Origin: Gammaproteobacteria bacterium
GTDB taxonomy: Bacteria; Pseudomonadota; Gammaproteobacteria; UBA6186; Azoamicaceae
Length of the DNA stretch: 64,000 nucleotides
Direction: 5' to 3'
Assembly (NCBI GenBank): GCA_013286785.1
Contig: JABDFC010000002.1
Coordinates: 1 to 64,000 of the forward strand
Shown in pieces: positions 8,569 through 17,343 of this stretch. How positions within the stretch are numbered: position 1 is the stretch's first letter; each line of letters begins with the position of its first letter. The translations under genes and the position numbers were made by a program. The notes below the pieces were generated by a model. The model saw only the letters and a list, made by a program, of their open reading frames with translations, was not told where the DNA came from and made no database searches.

Positions 8569-11054
8569 GGGTATTATTCAGACATGTATTTTTATTTCTA
8601 ATTCGGAATTGGAAAAGCAGGGAGCTTCAGTTATTGGCTTTTGCACTCTTTATGGCTGTTTTTTCGGTGACATCCATTGTGTTAATGACACAAGGGTTTC
8701 AAGCGAGGTTGGATGATAAAAGTGGAAATATCATGGGGAGCGATAGAGTCATTATTTCTCCACAGCCAATCGATCCTGCCATTGCTGAAAAAGCCGCAGA
8801 ATTAGGCATTCGGACCAGTCAAACTATCAATTTTCTAACAATGTTGGTTCATCATACAGATTTAGTCTTAGCAGATGTCCGGGCAGCCGATGAGCACTAC
8901 CCTTTGCGTGGGGAATTGAGAACAGCTTCGAAATTGTTTGCAGAAGATGAGCCAACAAAATCCGTTCCTGCCAAAGGGTCAATCTGGATAGAAAGTAGGA
9001 TATTTCCCTTATTGAATGTCAAGGTGGGAGAGAGGGTTACGATTGGTGAGGCAACCTTTACAGTAATGCGGGTACTCACCAATGAGCCAGATCGTTCGTT
9101 AGAAGGCATTAATTTAGCGCCTTGGGTTCTGATGAATCAAGAAGACATACCGAGGACACACATTATCCAGCCAGGCAGCCGGGTTACCTATAAATTATAT
9201 TTGGCCGGATCGGAACCAGCCTTAGATCAATTTGAATCCTGGGTAAAACCAAAATTATTGTCCACCCAATCGTTTGTGGATGCGCGCCACGCTCGACCGT
9301 TAGTCAATACCGCATTTGAGCGGATTAATCATTATGTGGGTCTCATTTTCTTAGTCAATGTGGGCTTTGCCGGCATTGCGATTTCGATGAGTGTTCGGAG
9401 ATTTTGTGAAAGACAATTGAATAGTGTTGCCATAATGCGTTGTTTTGGTGCGACTCGTATGGCTATTTTTAGCCGATACTTATGGAGTTTAACCTTTTTA
9501 GGACTGGGTGTAGGCGGATTGGCAGTATTGTGCAGCTCTGCGATTGGGTATAGTGTCATTTCGCTTCTTTATCCAAATTTGGTGGTTGATAACACCGTAA
9601 TTTCTTTGGGTTATCCCGTCATCATGGCACTGATAACCGTTTTGGTTTTACTCATTGGCTTTATTTTTCCAGTCTTAATGAATTTAATGAAAGTCTCGCC
9701 GTTACGAGTCTTACGCCGCGAATTACACAGTAATCACTTTAATCGAGGGGTTGGCATTATTTTACAATTGCTGGCAATTCTATCGTTAGTCTTAGTACAA
9801 GTCCGAGATACGAAAGTTACCCTGGTTCTTTTATCCATGAGTCTTGCGATTGCATTGGTGGTATTAACTGTAATCAAGGCGATCTTAAAGGGCATTGGTA
9901 AGATCAGCCATCATTACAATTTAACCACTCGATTGAACCTGCGCAATGTTGCAAGTCGAGCCCATGAAAATGCTTATCAAGTGATGGCCTATTCTTTGGT
10001 TTTAGCATTGTTGGGTGTATTGTCATTGATTCGATTCGATTTGTTAACGACTTGGAAAGAGGAAATTGCTGTCGATACACCGAATTATTTCGTGCTGAAT
10101 ATTCCATCAAGCGAATTAGGCACATTTCAAACTTGGTTGAAAAACCACGAAATTGAAAAAGCTGCTTTGTATCCGATGTTTGTAGCCAGATTAATGGCGG
10201 TTAACGAAGATCCGGTTGAGATGAGTGGAGATGAAGTGCCGAAAAAAAGAACGTTTCCGCGATTGTTAAATCTTACCTTTACCCAAGAGCTTCCTCTGAA
10301 TAATCAGATTATTCAGGGAGAATGGTTTAAAACAGAGGGATTGGAGTCCGGGATTTCCGTCGAAAAAGGATTTGCAGATCGGCTTTCCATCCAGTTAGGA
10401 GATACTTTAGAGTTCCAAATTTCCGATAAAAATATTAAAACAAAGGTAACCAGTATTCGTTCGGTAGAGTGGGATTCCTTTCAACCCAATTTTTATGTCA
10501 TTTTCCCAAGTCGGGCATTAGGGTCTCTCTCTACTACCTATATGACGAGTTTTTATCTTTCACCCCAAAAAATCACCTTATTAAAATCTCTGGTGGATGA
10601 TTTTCCCATGGTTAATTTGATTAGTACAGAAATTATCCTGACTCAATTGGCGGCTTTTTTTAAAGTAGTATTGGCTACAGTAGAATTACTGTGGGCTTTT
10701 ACCTTAATCATCAGTTTTGTTTTGCTGTTTGCAACGATCCTTTCAACATTAGATGCCAGACGTCAAGAAGCAGTTTTGTTAAGGGTGCTGGGTGTCAATA
10801 ATCAACGCTTGCGGTTGATTTTAATGTCCGAGTTTATTTTGTTAGGATTTTTAGCCGGCGTATTAGCAGTTTTTGGGGCAAACGGTGTTGAATATTGGTT
10901 AACGCAGACAGTCTTTAATCTTCCCTATCATGTGAACACAGCGCTTCTGTTTGGTCTCCCGCTGGTTGGCATAATTCTAGTCGGGATTGGGGGATGGATT
11001 GGTACAAATTCAATTTTTTTAACACCACCCAATCGATTTTTAGCAGAAGAATGA
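8565..11054 (+). CDS. ybbP: FtsX-family ABC permease (YbbP)
   Basis: 829 residues with an N-terminal transmembrane helix, a large periplasmic domain (about residues 45-250), then membrane helices near 260, 310 and 360, a second periplasmic part, and a final set of helices after 700. SVRRFCERQLNSVAIMRCFGATR and DARRQEAVLLRVLGVNNQRL are the two FtsX-type cytoplasmic loops that contact the ATPase. This duplicated FtsX layout matches YbbP. It overlaps ybbA by 4 bp and forms the membrane part of that transporter. The start is set by the ATGA overlap. Confidence 0.9.
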   Translation: MRVLFRHVFLFLIRNWKSRELQLLAFALFMAVFSVTSIVLMTQGFQARLDDKSGNIMGSDRVIISPQPIDPAIAEKAAELGIRTSQTINFLTMLVHHTDLVLADVRAADEHYPLRGELRTASKLFAEDEPTKSVPAKGSIWIESRIFPLLNVKVGERVTIGEATFTVMRVLTNEPDRSLEGINLAPWVLMNQEDIPRTHIIQPGSRVTYKLYLAGSEPALDQFESWVKPKLLSTQSFVDARHARPLVNTAFERINHYVGLIFLVNVGFAGIAISMSVRRFCERQLNSVAIMRCFGATRMAIFSRYLWSLTFLGLGVGGLAVLCSSAIGYSVISLLYPNLVVDNTVISLGYPVIMALITVLVLLIGFIFPVLMNLMKVSPLRVLRRELHSNHFNRGVGIILQLLAILSLVLVQVRDTKVTLVLLSMSLAIALVVLTVIKAILKGIGKISHHYNLTTRLNLRNVASRAHENAYQVMAYSLVLALLGVLSLIRFDLLTTWKEEIAVDTPNYFVLNIPSSELGTFQTWLKNHEIEKAALYPMFVARLMAVNEDPVEMSGDEVPKKRTFPRLLNLTFTQELPLNNQIIQGEWFKTEGLESGISVEKGFADRLSIQLGDTLEFQISDKNIKTKVTSIRSVEWDSFQPNFYVIFPSRALGSLSTTYMTSFYLSPQKITLLKSLVDDFPMVNLISTEIILTQLAAFFKVVLATVELLWAFTLIISFVLLFATILSTLDARRQEAVLLRVLGVNNQRLRLILMSEFILLGFLAGVLAVFGANGVEYWLTQTVFNLPYHVNTALLFGLPLVGIILVGIGGWIGTNSIFLTPPNRFLAEE

Positions 11055-11064
11055 GGACAATAGG

Positions 11065-11802
11065 ATGGATCAGTTTTTGCAGGATGAAGAAGGCGTCAAC
11101 ATTGCTTACCAAAAAATTCCTGGAGAGTCTCCAGGTGTTGTTTTTCTCGGTGGATTTATGTCCGATATGACGGGAACCAAAGCGCTCTATTTGGAGGAAC
11201 AGTGTAAAAAATGGGGTAAGGCTTATGTACGGTTTGATTATTTTGGTCATGGCGTCTCTGGGGGGGAATTTTCAAAGGGAACAATTGGTCGTTGGTTATC
11301 AGATGCATTAAGGGTGTTAGATACTTTGACAGAGGGCCCTCAGATTTTGGTGGGTTCCAGTATGGGGGGGTGGTTGATGTTATTAACAGCCTTAAGAAGA
11401 TCGCTTCGAGTCATGGGGTTGGTTGGAATTGCCGCTGCGCCAGATTTTTTAGATGATTTTGCCCGCTTGTCATCGGAACAACAAAAAGCATTAGACGAGA
11501 ATGGGATTTGTTATATGCCTTCTCAGTATGGGGACAAGCCTTATCCTATCTCTGCTCAACTGATTGAAGAAGCCCGTCAACATCGATTGCTACAGAGCGA
11601 AATTCCAGTCAATTGCCCGATTCGTTTATTACATGGATTATTGGATCAAGATGTGCCGTGGCAAAAATCGGTTCAAATTGCCGAGAAAGTTCACTCTAAA
11701 GATACGCAATTGACCTTAATTAAAAGTGGGGATCATCGCTTGTCTGAAGATCATCATTTAAAATTACTTGGAGAAAAAGTGTGGGAATTGATGCAACAAT
11801 AA
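11065..11802 (+). CDS. Alpha/beta hydrolase (ABHD10-like)
   Basis: 245 residues, cytoplasmic, no signal peptide. The nucleophile elbow is GSSMGG (S99), an Asp lies in LLHGLLDQDVPW, and the catalytic His in SGDHRLS. The motif RFDYFGHGVSGG and the overall length resemble bacterial homologues of the thioesterase ABHD10. It starts 10 bp after ybbP and may be cotranscribed. Natural substrate unknown; thioesterase or carboxylesterase are the likely activities. Confidence 0.85.
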   Translation: MDQFLQDEEGVNIAYQKIPGESPGVVFLGGFMSDMTGTKALYLEEQCKKWGKAYVRFDYFGHGVSGGEFSKGTIGRWLSDALRVLDTLTEGPQILVGSSMGGWLMLLTALRRSLRVMGLVGIAAAPDFLDDFARLSSEQQKALDENGICYMPSQYGDKPYPISAQLIEEARQHRLLQSEIPVNCPIRLLHGLLDQDVPWQKSVQIAEKVHSKDTQLTLIKSGDHRLSEDHHLKLLGEKVWELMQQ

Positions 11803-11928
11803 AGGCAGCTTTTTAAAAGGGCGTTTTGCGATACCCATAGATAGACCAACTAGCATAGCTCGCACGAAACGCCTGGTTATTGGGAGGGAGACTTAATCTT
11901 ATTTAGAAAAAAACAAACCAATCTTTTT

Positions 11929-12162
11929 ACCTTAAGAGAAAGAAAGACGCGATTAATTATTGCTATTAAAAACGCTTCTAGAAAAGCGCAGTCTACTACT
12001 AATAAGCTGCTAAACTATATGAAGAGAAGCTAATATAAAACGATTAAATCGCTGACCTTAGATAATGATGTGGCTTTCTCTTTACATAAAGAAATTGCTC
12101 AGGTTTTGAAAGCAAATGTTTATTTTTGTGAGCCTTATAAATCTTATCAGAAGGGAGGGTGA
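11929..12162 (+). pseudogene. Remnant of an IS30-family transposase
   Basis: Reading from 11929, the frame gives a stretch starting TLRERKTRLIIAIKNASRKA, then an in-frame stop (TAA 12031-12033), then IKSLTLDNDVAFSLHKEIAQ and VYFCEPYKSYQKGG. This matches the middle of IS30-type DDE transposases, where the block TLDNGKEF carries the second catalytic Asp and the last part is the HPYSSWQRG-like block. The N- and C-terminal parts are missing and the gene is interrupted, so it is an old fragment. I see no terminal inverted repeats around it. It borders the accessory island to its right. Confidence 0.8.
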
Positions 12163-12252
12163 TTTGCACCCGGTTTGAGAGTATTCATTAAAACTGTGAT
12201 ATCTCATGACATATGAAATTTTTAGCTTTTCAAGCTTTTTCATTGCTATTAT

Positions 12253-12972
12253 TCATTGAGGTGAATAATAGCTTCGTGCGGCTACTGCTGCAACACTCGC
12301 TACTGCCGCGACAGCTCCTGCAGCTAATATTGTTTTGTAATTCGGGCAAAATACACGTGGATTCTGTCTCTTATCTCGCAATGTCAAACTGCTAACACCA
12401 GCGACTTGCTCAATATAATAAGCTGAATTATCACAGTCTATTACAATTTGAGGAAGCTTTAAGCTTACAATTTTTTCTCTTGCGTAAGTAAAACAATTAT
12501 GCCCCTTTTCTTTACTAGAGGATTGTGCACTGGCACTTGTAATAACGCTTTTTATTCCTAAGATATTGAAAACAGGTGGGTGCTCTTTGTCTTTATTAAT
12601 AGATTGAATCAACCTCAATGCATCTTCTTGGTCAATATACCAATGCTGTTCCGCAATACCGTCTTGAGGTCGCAAATCCATCATTCTCTTATCGCAGCGA
12701 TATATCATAGGGTTCGATTTTAACTCAGCTTCAGACTGTTCTTGATAATGTTCCATGCGTATGCGCGAATCCAAAATATTTGGCAACAGAACACTCATGC
12801 CTGGGCCCACTAAATCCATAAACCAAGTTACCGCCTGATCGTTTTGGATCCCTTCCACAATTAAAAAAGTATGCTGTTGATGACTCCCCGTCGTTTTACG
12901 AGCCATTGTTAATACCCATTTATTTTCATCAATCACATGAGTTTCATCTATTTCACTTACTCTTTTTTTCAT
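12253..12972 (-). CDS. Tail-anchored protein with H...HNC domain, 239 aa
   Basis: I do not recognise a named family. Start at 12972 is supported by AGGAGAT 6 bases upstream. Residues about 17-170 align with the C-terminal part of the neighbouring giant protein: QHTFLIVEGIQ (H34), an HWYIDQEDALRLIQSI block, and KGHNCFTYAREKI (C160). The order His, then Asn-Cys followed by an amphipathic helix, is what permuted papain/NlpC-like (LRAT-type) hydrolases show, so cysteine hydrolase activity is a hypothesis. The C-terminus has one Ala/Val-rich membrane helix (about 213-232) and a short tail, the layout of a tail-anchored protein. It lies 13 bp after the giant gene. A host-directed effector is plausible but unproven. 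Confidence 0.7.
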   Translation of the reverse strand: MKKRVSEIDETHVIDENKWVLTMARKTTGSHQQHTFLIVEGIQNDQAVTWFMDLVGPGMSVLLPNILDSRIRMEHYQEQSEAELKSNPMIYRCDKRMMDLRPQDGIAEQHWYIDQEDALRLIQSINKDKEHPPVFNILGIKSVITSASAQSSSKEKGHNCFTYAREKIVSLKLPQIVIDCDNSAYYIEQVAGVSSLTLRDKRQNPRVFCPNYKTILAAGAVAAVASVAAVAARSYYSPQ

Positions 12973-12985
12973 CGTTTATCTCCTA

Positions 12986-15900
12986 TTACAATTCAAATTT
13001 AAGCGAACCAGCTTCACTGTTAAACGAAGCTGCATATAAACTCAGACCAGTCCCCACCACTGCTACTCCTAAAGAAGCTGCGCTGAATAACAAGCATTTA
13101 TTTTTATACCACGGACTATCCTTCAAGCTTGGAAGAGTTCCTAACCACTCTTCAAGCGTGGGCGTTAAAGCCTGTTGGATTTTCAGTGATTCTGTAGACA
13201 ACAATTTTTCCCTAGCCCAAGTATAACAATTATGCCCTTTCTGACTACTCGACCAAGAAAACAAACTTCTATTTCCAGGTAATGCATAATGAATATCCTT
13301 GCTAACATCTGCTTCTACAGAATCGAGCAGTTTTCTAGCTGCTTCGTTAGGAATTATCCATGATTGACATTTTAAATCTTCAACTGCACCAATCTTCATC
13401 ATTGGTAGTGTACAAGAGAATAGTAAGGTGTCTGTAGTTTTTCCCCGTAAAGAACAATGCCTCACTTTACCCAGCCCTATTCTTTCGCGATCTTTAACAA
13501 AATCAATAAAATGCATGAGCGAACGACCTTGGATAATTTGTTCCACCAAAATTAACACATGCTCAGCGTTCCCACTCTTTCCATTTCGTACTAAAGAAAT
13601 AACAGAATAATAATCTTCGTTTACCTGTAAAGAAATCTTAGAAAAAGAACTCAATTCACTTTCCCTAACATTGCCTGAAATTAACGGGATTTGTTGCATT
13701 ACCTTCCGCACTCGATTTTCAAGATGGCTGGGAAAGAGATGAAGCAATCCCATCTCTCTTGCCAAATCAATAATTAAATCTCCATTTGTTCCAAATGATT
13801 GATAAGGGTTCGCTCCCTCTGCAACCAAAAGCTGAATTTGATTGTTGTGTGCAGAACCAATCCAACCATTATAATGAACAATAGCAAAAAATAGAGCCTG
13901 ATCTAAAATATTTCGTTTGGTTTTGTGGGATAGACGCTTTATCAACGGCATAAAATACTCTAACTTTCCTGACAATATAGGCCCATGAAGTTCACTATTT
14001 TTCAGAGGACTTACGCTTCCAGCCCTATTATAAAAGATCGCACTACTAGGGTAATATCCGGCAATATAATGAGGTCTCCCTTCTACAGGTATTGGTATGG
14101 TAATATCAACATTTTTTCGTTTCAGCAGAGCGAACAAATAATCGCTTAAATTTCCTATTTTCTCCATTAATATAATGACGTGAATTGGCAACCAGCCTGG
14201 ATACCAGGAATGTGAAGAAGGAAAGGGCATATTAACTGGGCAGTCTTTCCAATCTAAAAGTTTAAAAAATAAAGCATTTCGATACAATATACAATATTGA
14301 AATAAATTAATGCCTTCCAAACCAACCAATGGTTCTATAATATTTGTTAGAATTTCTCTCTCATTATATAAATCAAATAAGTACTCTGCAGTTCCTTCAT
14401 CGTTATCACTATTCGAAATGGCAACCAGCTGTAAAGCATCAATTTCCTGCTCACTTTCTCCTACCGGAAAGTTGACTCTACGATTTAAATCTGCCTCATA
14501 AAGTGATCGATGCCCTCTAATCACAGAGAAAACGCCTGCTAGAATGCAAAAGTGCAGCAAAGGCAAGTTTCTATTAGATTCTTTATAAAATAATTCAAAA
14601 TTCTCTCCATCAAATTGAATAAATTGCATTAATATTGCTAGGCTTTTTTTGTGGTTTTCGCTCTTTCCACTTTCTGCGCTACCTTCAAATCCAAATACAG
14701 GAACAGCATGTCGTCTCTGTGAAGAGCCTTCTACAAGCAGCTGAATAGCATTATAATTTTTGTTGTTTGTTAAATTGGCTCCTTTTATATCCGCCTTTTT
14801 TGACAGCCACTCCAACTCATCGAACATTCCCCTATAAATAATCATAGCAAATGCAGACCATCCACTATACGGAAAAGTTTCTCGATTTGGGAAGATGCTA
14901 TTAAATGATGTCAAAGGATCAGAAATTTTTTCAATAGTCTTAAAAAACAGCTCTGTGCGTTGATAATAAACCATCAACTGAAACAATGTGAATCCATTAA
15001 ATAATCCATGAGAAATGGGTTTGTTAAAATCAATTTTTCTACCTTCAAAAACATCGTCAAAGTAACTATGATCATTAATATAAATCAACCAAGCAATGCC
15101 ATCGTAGAGAGATTCTTCTTGAGCCAGAAAAAAATTATTTAGTTCAGACTCTTTTCTCGCCAGCGCAACGACAAATGGAAAATTAGATAAATCACGAAGC
15201 GCGTTAGCATATGGCCTAGGCGTACCGGGAATACGATTATCTACATAGCCACGCGAAATATTGGCTCTCTGGTTGTGTAGAACGACAACCATCTCTAAAT
15301 GATCATTCTCTGTTGCTAAATCAATCAGCCTGGTGAATGTTCCCCCAGTGGCTTGATATTGGCAATTAACATCAAAACCTGGCAAAACTTGTAACACTCT
15401 TTGAAATTTATCTATCTTATTATTAATAACAATATTTTGAATGTCCCATTCTCGTGCGATATCTAATAACAAGTTAAAAGTAGAGTCGCAAAGTATGTCT
15501 TGGTAGAATTTTATCAGTTTACTAAAAAATGAACGGTACTTAGCGATTAAAATACCTTTTTTTACTTGATCATTACTTAAAACACCAGTTTCATCTGTTT
15601 TTAATTTTCCTAATTCATCGCTTTGAGTTTGATAATTTGCCAGATCTTTTTCAATGAATTCTTTTGTTCTTCCATTTAACAGAGTAATTTTTTTACATTT
15701 CTTATCTATTGAGGCTCTAATTCTTGCATAATTTTCATCTTCCTCGCTGCCTCTACCAAAAGATATCTCAGTATATTTTTTACTATTGATGCTTAATTTT
15801 TGCAATGAAGAATAGAAATTGCAATTATCCATCAAAGCATTTGGGGCCTCAATACAGTCTACTTCGATATATAATATTAATAACCCGCTCTTAATAAGTT

Positions 15901-16162
15901 GCTTTATATCCTGGTTGTGCATCATTGAAAGACGAGTTGTTCTAATAACTAGAATGGATGCTTTCTTAATACCTGTTTGATAGTTAAAAGCCGCCCTTAA
16001 TAGGCCTTCGTCTCCACTAATAATAATCTCACCAAGTTCTTGCTTGATTGCTTCTTGCAGAGTCGTCAGGGAATTTACTTCAAAACAGTGCTCAATGTCA
16101 GTTTGTCTTATTTGGCCTGCAGCAGAGCCATCTGTGTCATCTTGTAAAACTGCTGATAGCAT
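12986..16162 (-). CDS. Giant ankyrin-like, tail-anchored protein with H...HNC domain
   Basis: 1058 residues from the ATG at 16162, chosen over an in-frame upstream ATG (16258) because GAGGG lies 7 bases before it. The N-terminal 230 residues match nothing I know. From about 265 to 310 and again from about 520 to 860 there are degenerate ankyrin-type helices (for example TRLIDLATENDHLEMVVVL and LLVAEGANPYQSFGTNGDLI). Residues about 860-985 form the domain shared with the downstream gene: AEHVLILVEQI (H868), SWIIPNEAARKLLDSV, KGHNCYTWAREKL (C979). A membrane helix (about 1023-1047) sits just before the end. This build is common among type IV effectors of Legionellales. DNA here is more AT-rich than in neighbouring core genes, consistent with an acquired region. 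Confidence 0.75.
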   Translation of the reverse strand: MLSAVLQDDTDGSAAGQIRQTDIEHCFEVNSLTTLQEAIKQELGEIIISGDEGLLRAAFNYQTGIKKASILVIRTTRLSMMHNQDIKQLIKSGLLILYIEVDCIEAPNALMDNCNFYSSLQKLSINSKKYTEISFGRGSEEDENYARIRASIDKKCKKITLLNGRTKEFIEKDLANYQTQSDELGKLKTDETGVLSNDQVKKGILIAKYRSFFSKLIKFYQDILCDSTFNLLLDIAREWDIQNIVINNKIDKFQRVLQVLPGFDVNCQYQATGGTFTRLIDLATENDHLEMVVVLHNQRANISRGYVDNRIPGTPRPYANALRDLSNFPFVVALARKESELNNFFLAQEESLYDGIAWLIYINDHSYFDDVFEGRKIDFNKPISHGLFNGFTLFQLMVYYQRTELFFKTIEKISDPLTSFNSIFPNRETFPYSGWSAFAMIIYRGMFDELEWLSKKADIKGANLTNNKNYNAIQLLVEGSSQRRHAVPVFGFEGSAESGKSENHKKSLAILMQFIQFDGENFELFYKESNRNLPLLHFCILAGVFSVIRGHRSLYEADLNRRVNFPVGESEQEIDALQLVAISNSDNDEGTAEYLFDLYNEREILTNIIEPLVGLEGINLFQYCILYRNALFFKLLDWKDCPVNMPFPSSHSWYPGWLPIHVIILMEKIGNLSDYLFALLKRKNVDITIPIPVEGRPHYIAGYYPSSAIFYNRAGSVSPLKNSELHGPILSGKLEYFMPLIKRLSHKTKRNILDQALFFAIVHYNGWIGSAHNNQIQLLVAEGANPYQSFGTNGDLIIDLAREMGLLHLFPSHLENRVRKVMQQIPLISGNVRESELSSFSKISLQVNEDYYSVISLVRNGKSGNAEHVLILVEQIIQGRSLMHFIDFVKDRERIGLGKVRHCSLRGKTTDTLLFSCTLPMMKIGAVEDLKCQSWIIPNEAARKLLDSVEADVSKDIHYALPGNRSLFSWSSSQKGHNCYTWAREKLLSTESLKIQQALTPTLEEWLGTLPSLKDSPWYKNKCLLFSAASLGVAVVGTGLSLYAASFNSEAGSLKFEL

Positions 16163-16203
16163 ATTTATACCCTCACGATTAAACCATACATTTATTTTTC
16201 TTC

Positions 16204-16395
16204 TTAATCTGAGTGAATACCCGTATAAAGTGGAATAGTACTTATAGCTTGCTGACAAGCCCTTTTATATCCCTCAGCTTGCAACTGCCAAGCTAAATCG
16301 TAATCAGCCAACACTTGCAAAGTAGACAAAAGAGCTTTGACCACCTCTACTTGTGGCAATGCGTTTTTAATTCTCCAAGGAAAATAAATGCCCAT
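16204..16395 (-). CDS. Small hypothetical protein, 63 aa
   Basis: A short open frame 41 bp upstream of the giant gene on the same strand, with an AGGGGG ribosome binding site close before the ATG. The product is mostly helical (ALLSTLQVLADYDLAWQLQ) with no membrane segment. No family recognised. It overlaps only the rejected upstream extension of the giant gene. If real it would lead a three-gene operon. Confidence 0.4.
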   Translation of the reverse strand: MGIYFPWRIKNALPQVEVVKALLSTLQVLADYDLAWQLQAEGYKRACQQAISTIPLYTGIHSD

Positions 16396-16771
16396 TTCCC
16401 CCCTTTTTACTATCTTTTCTAAAGTTTTGTAAGAGAAACCACCTACTATTTGCTCTGGGCTATTAATTTAGAGCATTAAGAACAAGCAAAACATGATTTG
16501 GAAATTACTGTACAATATTCCACAATAGAATTCAAGTTCTTTTCAATTTACCAGTTTTTATTCTGGATTTTTAAAAGCTTTTTACATTCCTGGGGAATAA
16601 TCGTAGTTAATAGTTAAAAAGTAATAATCTCGTTGTTATTAACCAAACTATTTAAAAGCATCAAATTTCATTTCTCTAGTACTCTAGACCTAACCATCCG
16701 CCATAAATAACTTAATACCTCAAATGTAACAGCCTACCATCAATAACTAAACACCTTCAATCTAACAACCA

Positions 16772-16798
16772 GTCATCTTCGCGAAAGCGGAGATCCAG
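16772..16798. repeat. Short palindromic dispersed repeat, copy 1
   Basis: GTCATCTTCGCGAAAGCGG followed by AGATCCAG resembles, in reverse orientation, the copy at 24675-24702 and the pair at 38745-38817. The core CGCGAAAGCGG-like hairpin is common in intergenic repeats of this type. Confidence 0.6.
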
Positions 16799-16926
16799 TG
16801 ATAAAATTTGACCTTCCCCCATTAAATTGGGCCATCCAAAAGTAGAAAATTCTAGTTTATGCAGGTACCTTTAACCCTATTGGAAGATCTAAATTAAATG
16901 AGAATGATCAACACACATTTACAGAC

Positions 16927-16961
16927 CATACTCCGAATATGTCGGCCATTTTCGGAGTATG
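16927..16961. repeat. Inverted repeat, 11-bp perfect arms
   Basis: CATACTCCGAA (16927-16937) and TTCGGAGTATG (16951-16961) are exact reverse complements around a 13-base loop. There is no run of T after either arm, so it is not an obvious terminator. It could be an operator or a transposon relic. Confidence 0.6.
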
Positions 16962-17343
16962 ATCTATTTAGCATACGAAGCACAATAGTTAAGTTTTCAT
17001 CGGGGACTTTTAGAATGTACCTGAAGCAATTGTAAGTCTCAAGTGTGATATAAATCCATTTAGAGATTAAGGGGACCCTCTTTTCTATTGAAAAGAAAGT
17101 CCAGGTTTTTAAAAGGGCTGCATGGACTGTTGCGCTATGCTCGCAGTGACTTAATTCTCTTAAATATGGCTTAAATGCTAGCAAAAATACCTAGCTAAAA
17201 TTCGTGGGGGTTCCTCAGCTTCACAGGGAGGGGTGTTCTTAATCGGCTTGAAATGGATCTCCGGCAATACTTTCCAGTATCCCTCCTTATACAGATTCTG
17301 GTGGAGATACAATCGTCGAATAGGGTATGTTGGGAGGCGCATT

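Larger units (their letters stand above)
16396..17343. other. Gene-poor, probably decayed region
   Basis: About 950 bp with no supported gene. It holds one copy of a short palindromic repeat (16772-16798) and an 11-bp inverted repeat (16927-16961). A 96-codon frame on the reverse strand (16894-17184) lacks a ribosome binding site and any recognisable motif. I looked for pieces of a biotin carboxylase, the missing leucine-pathway subunit, and saw none by eye. Confidence 0.5.

Noticed and set aside
16894..17184. 96-codon reverse frame in the decayed region
   Set aside because: No ribosome binding site, no motif, and it runs across the 11-bp inverted repeat.
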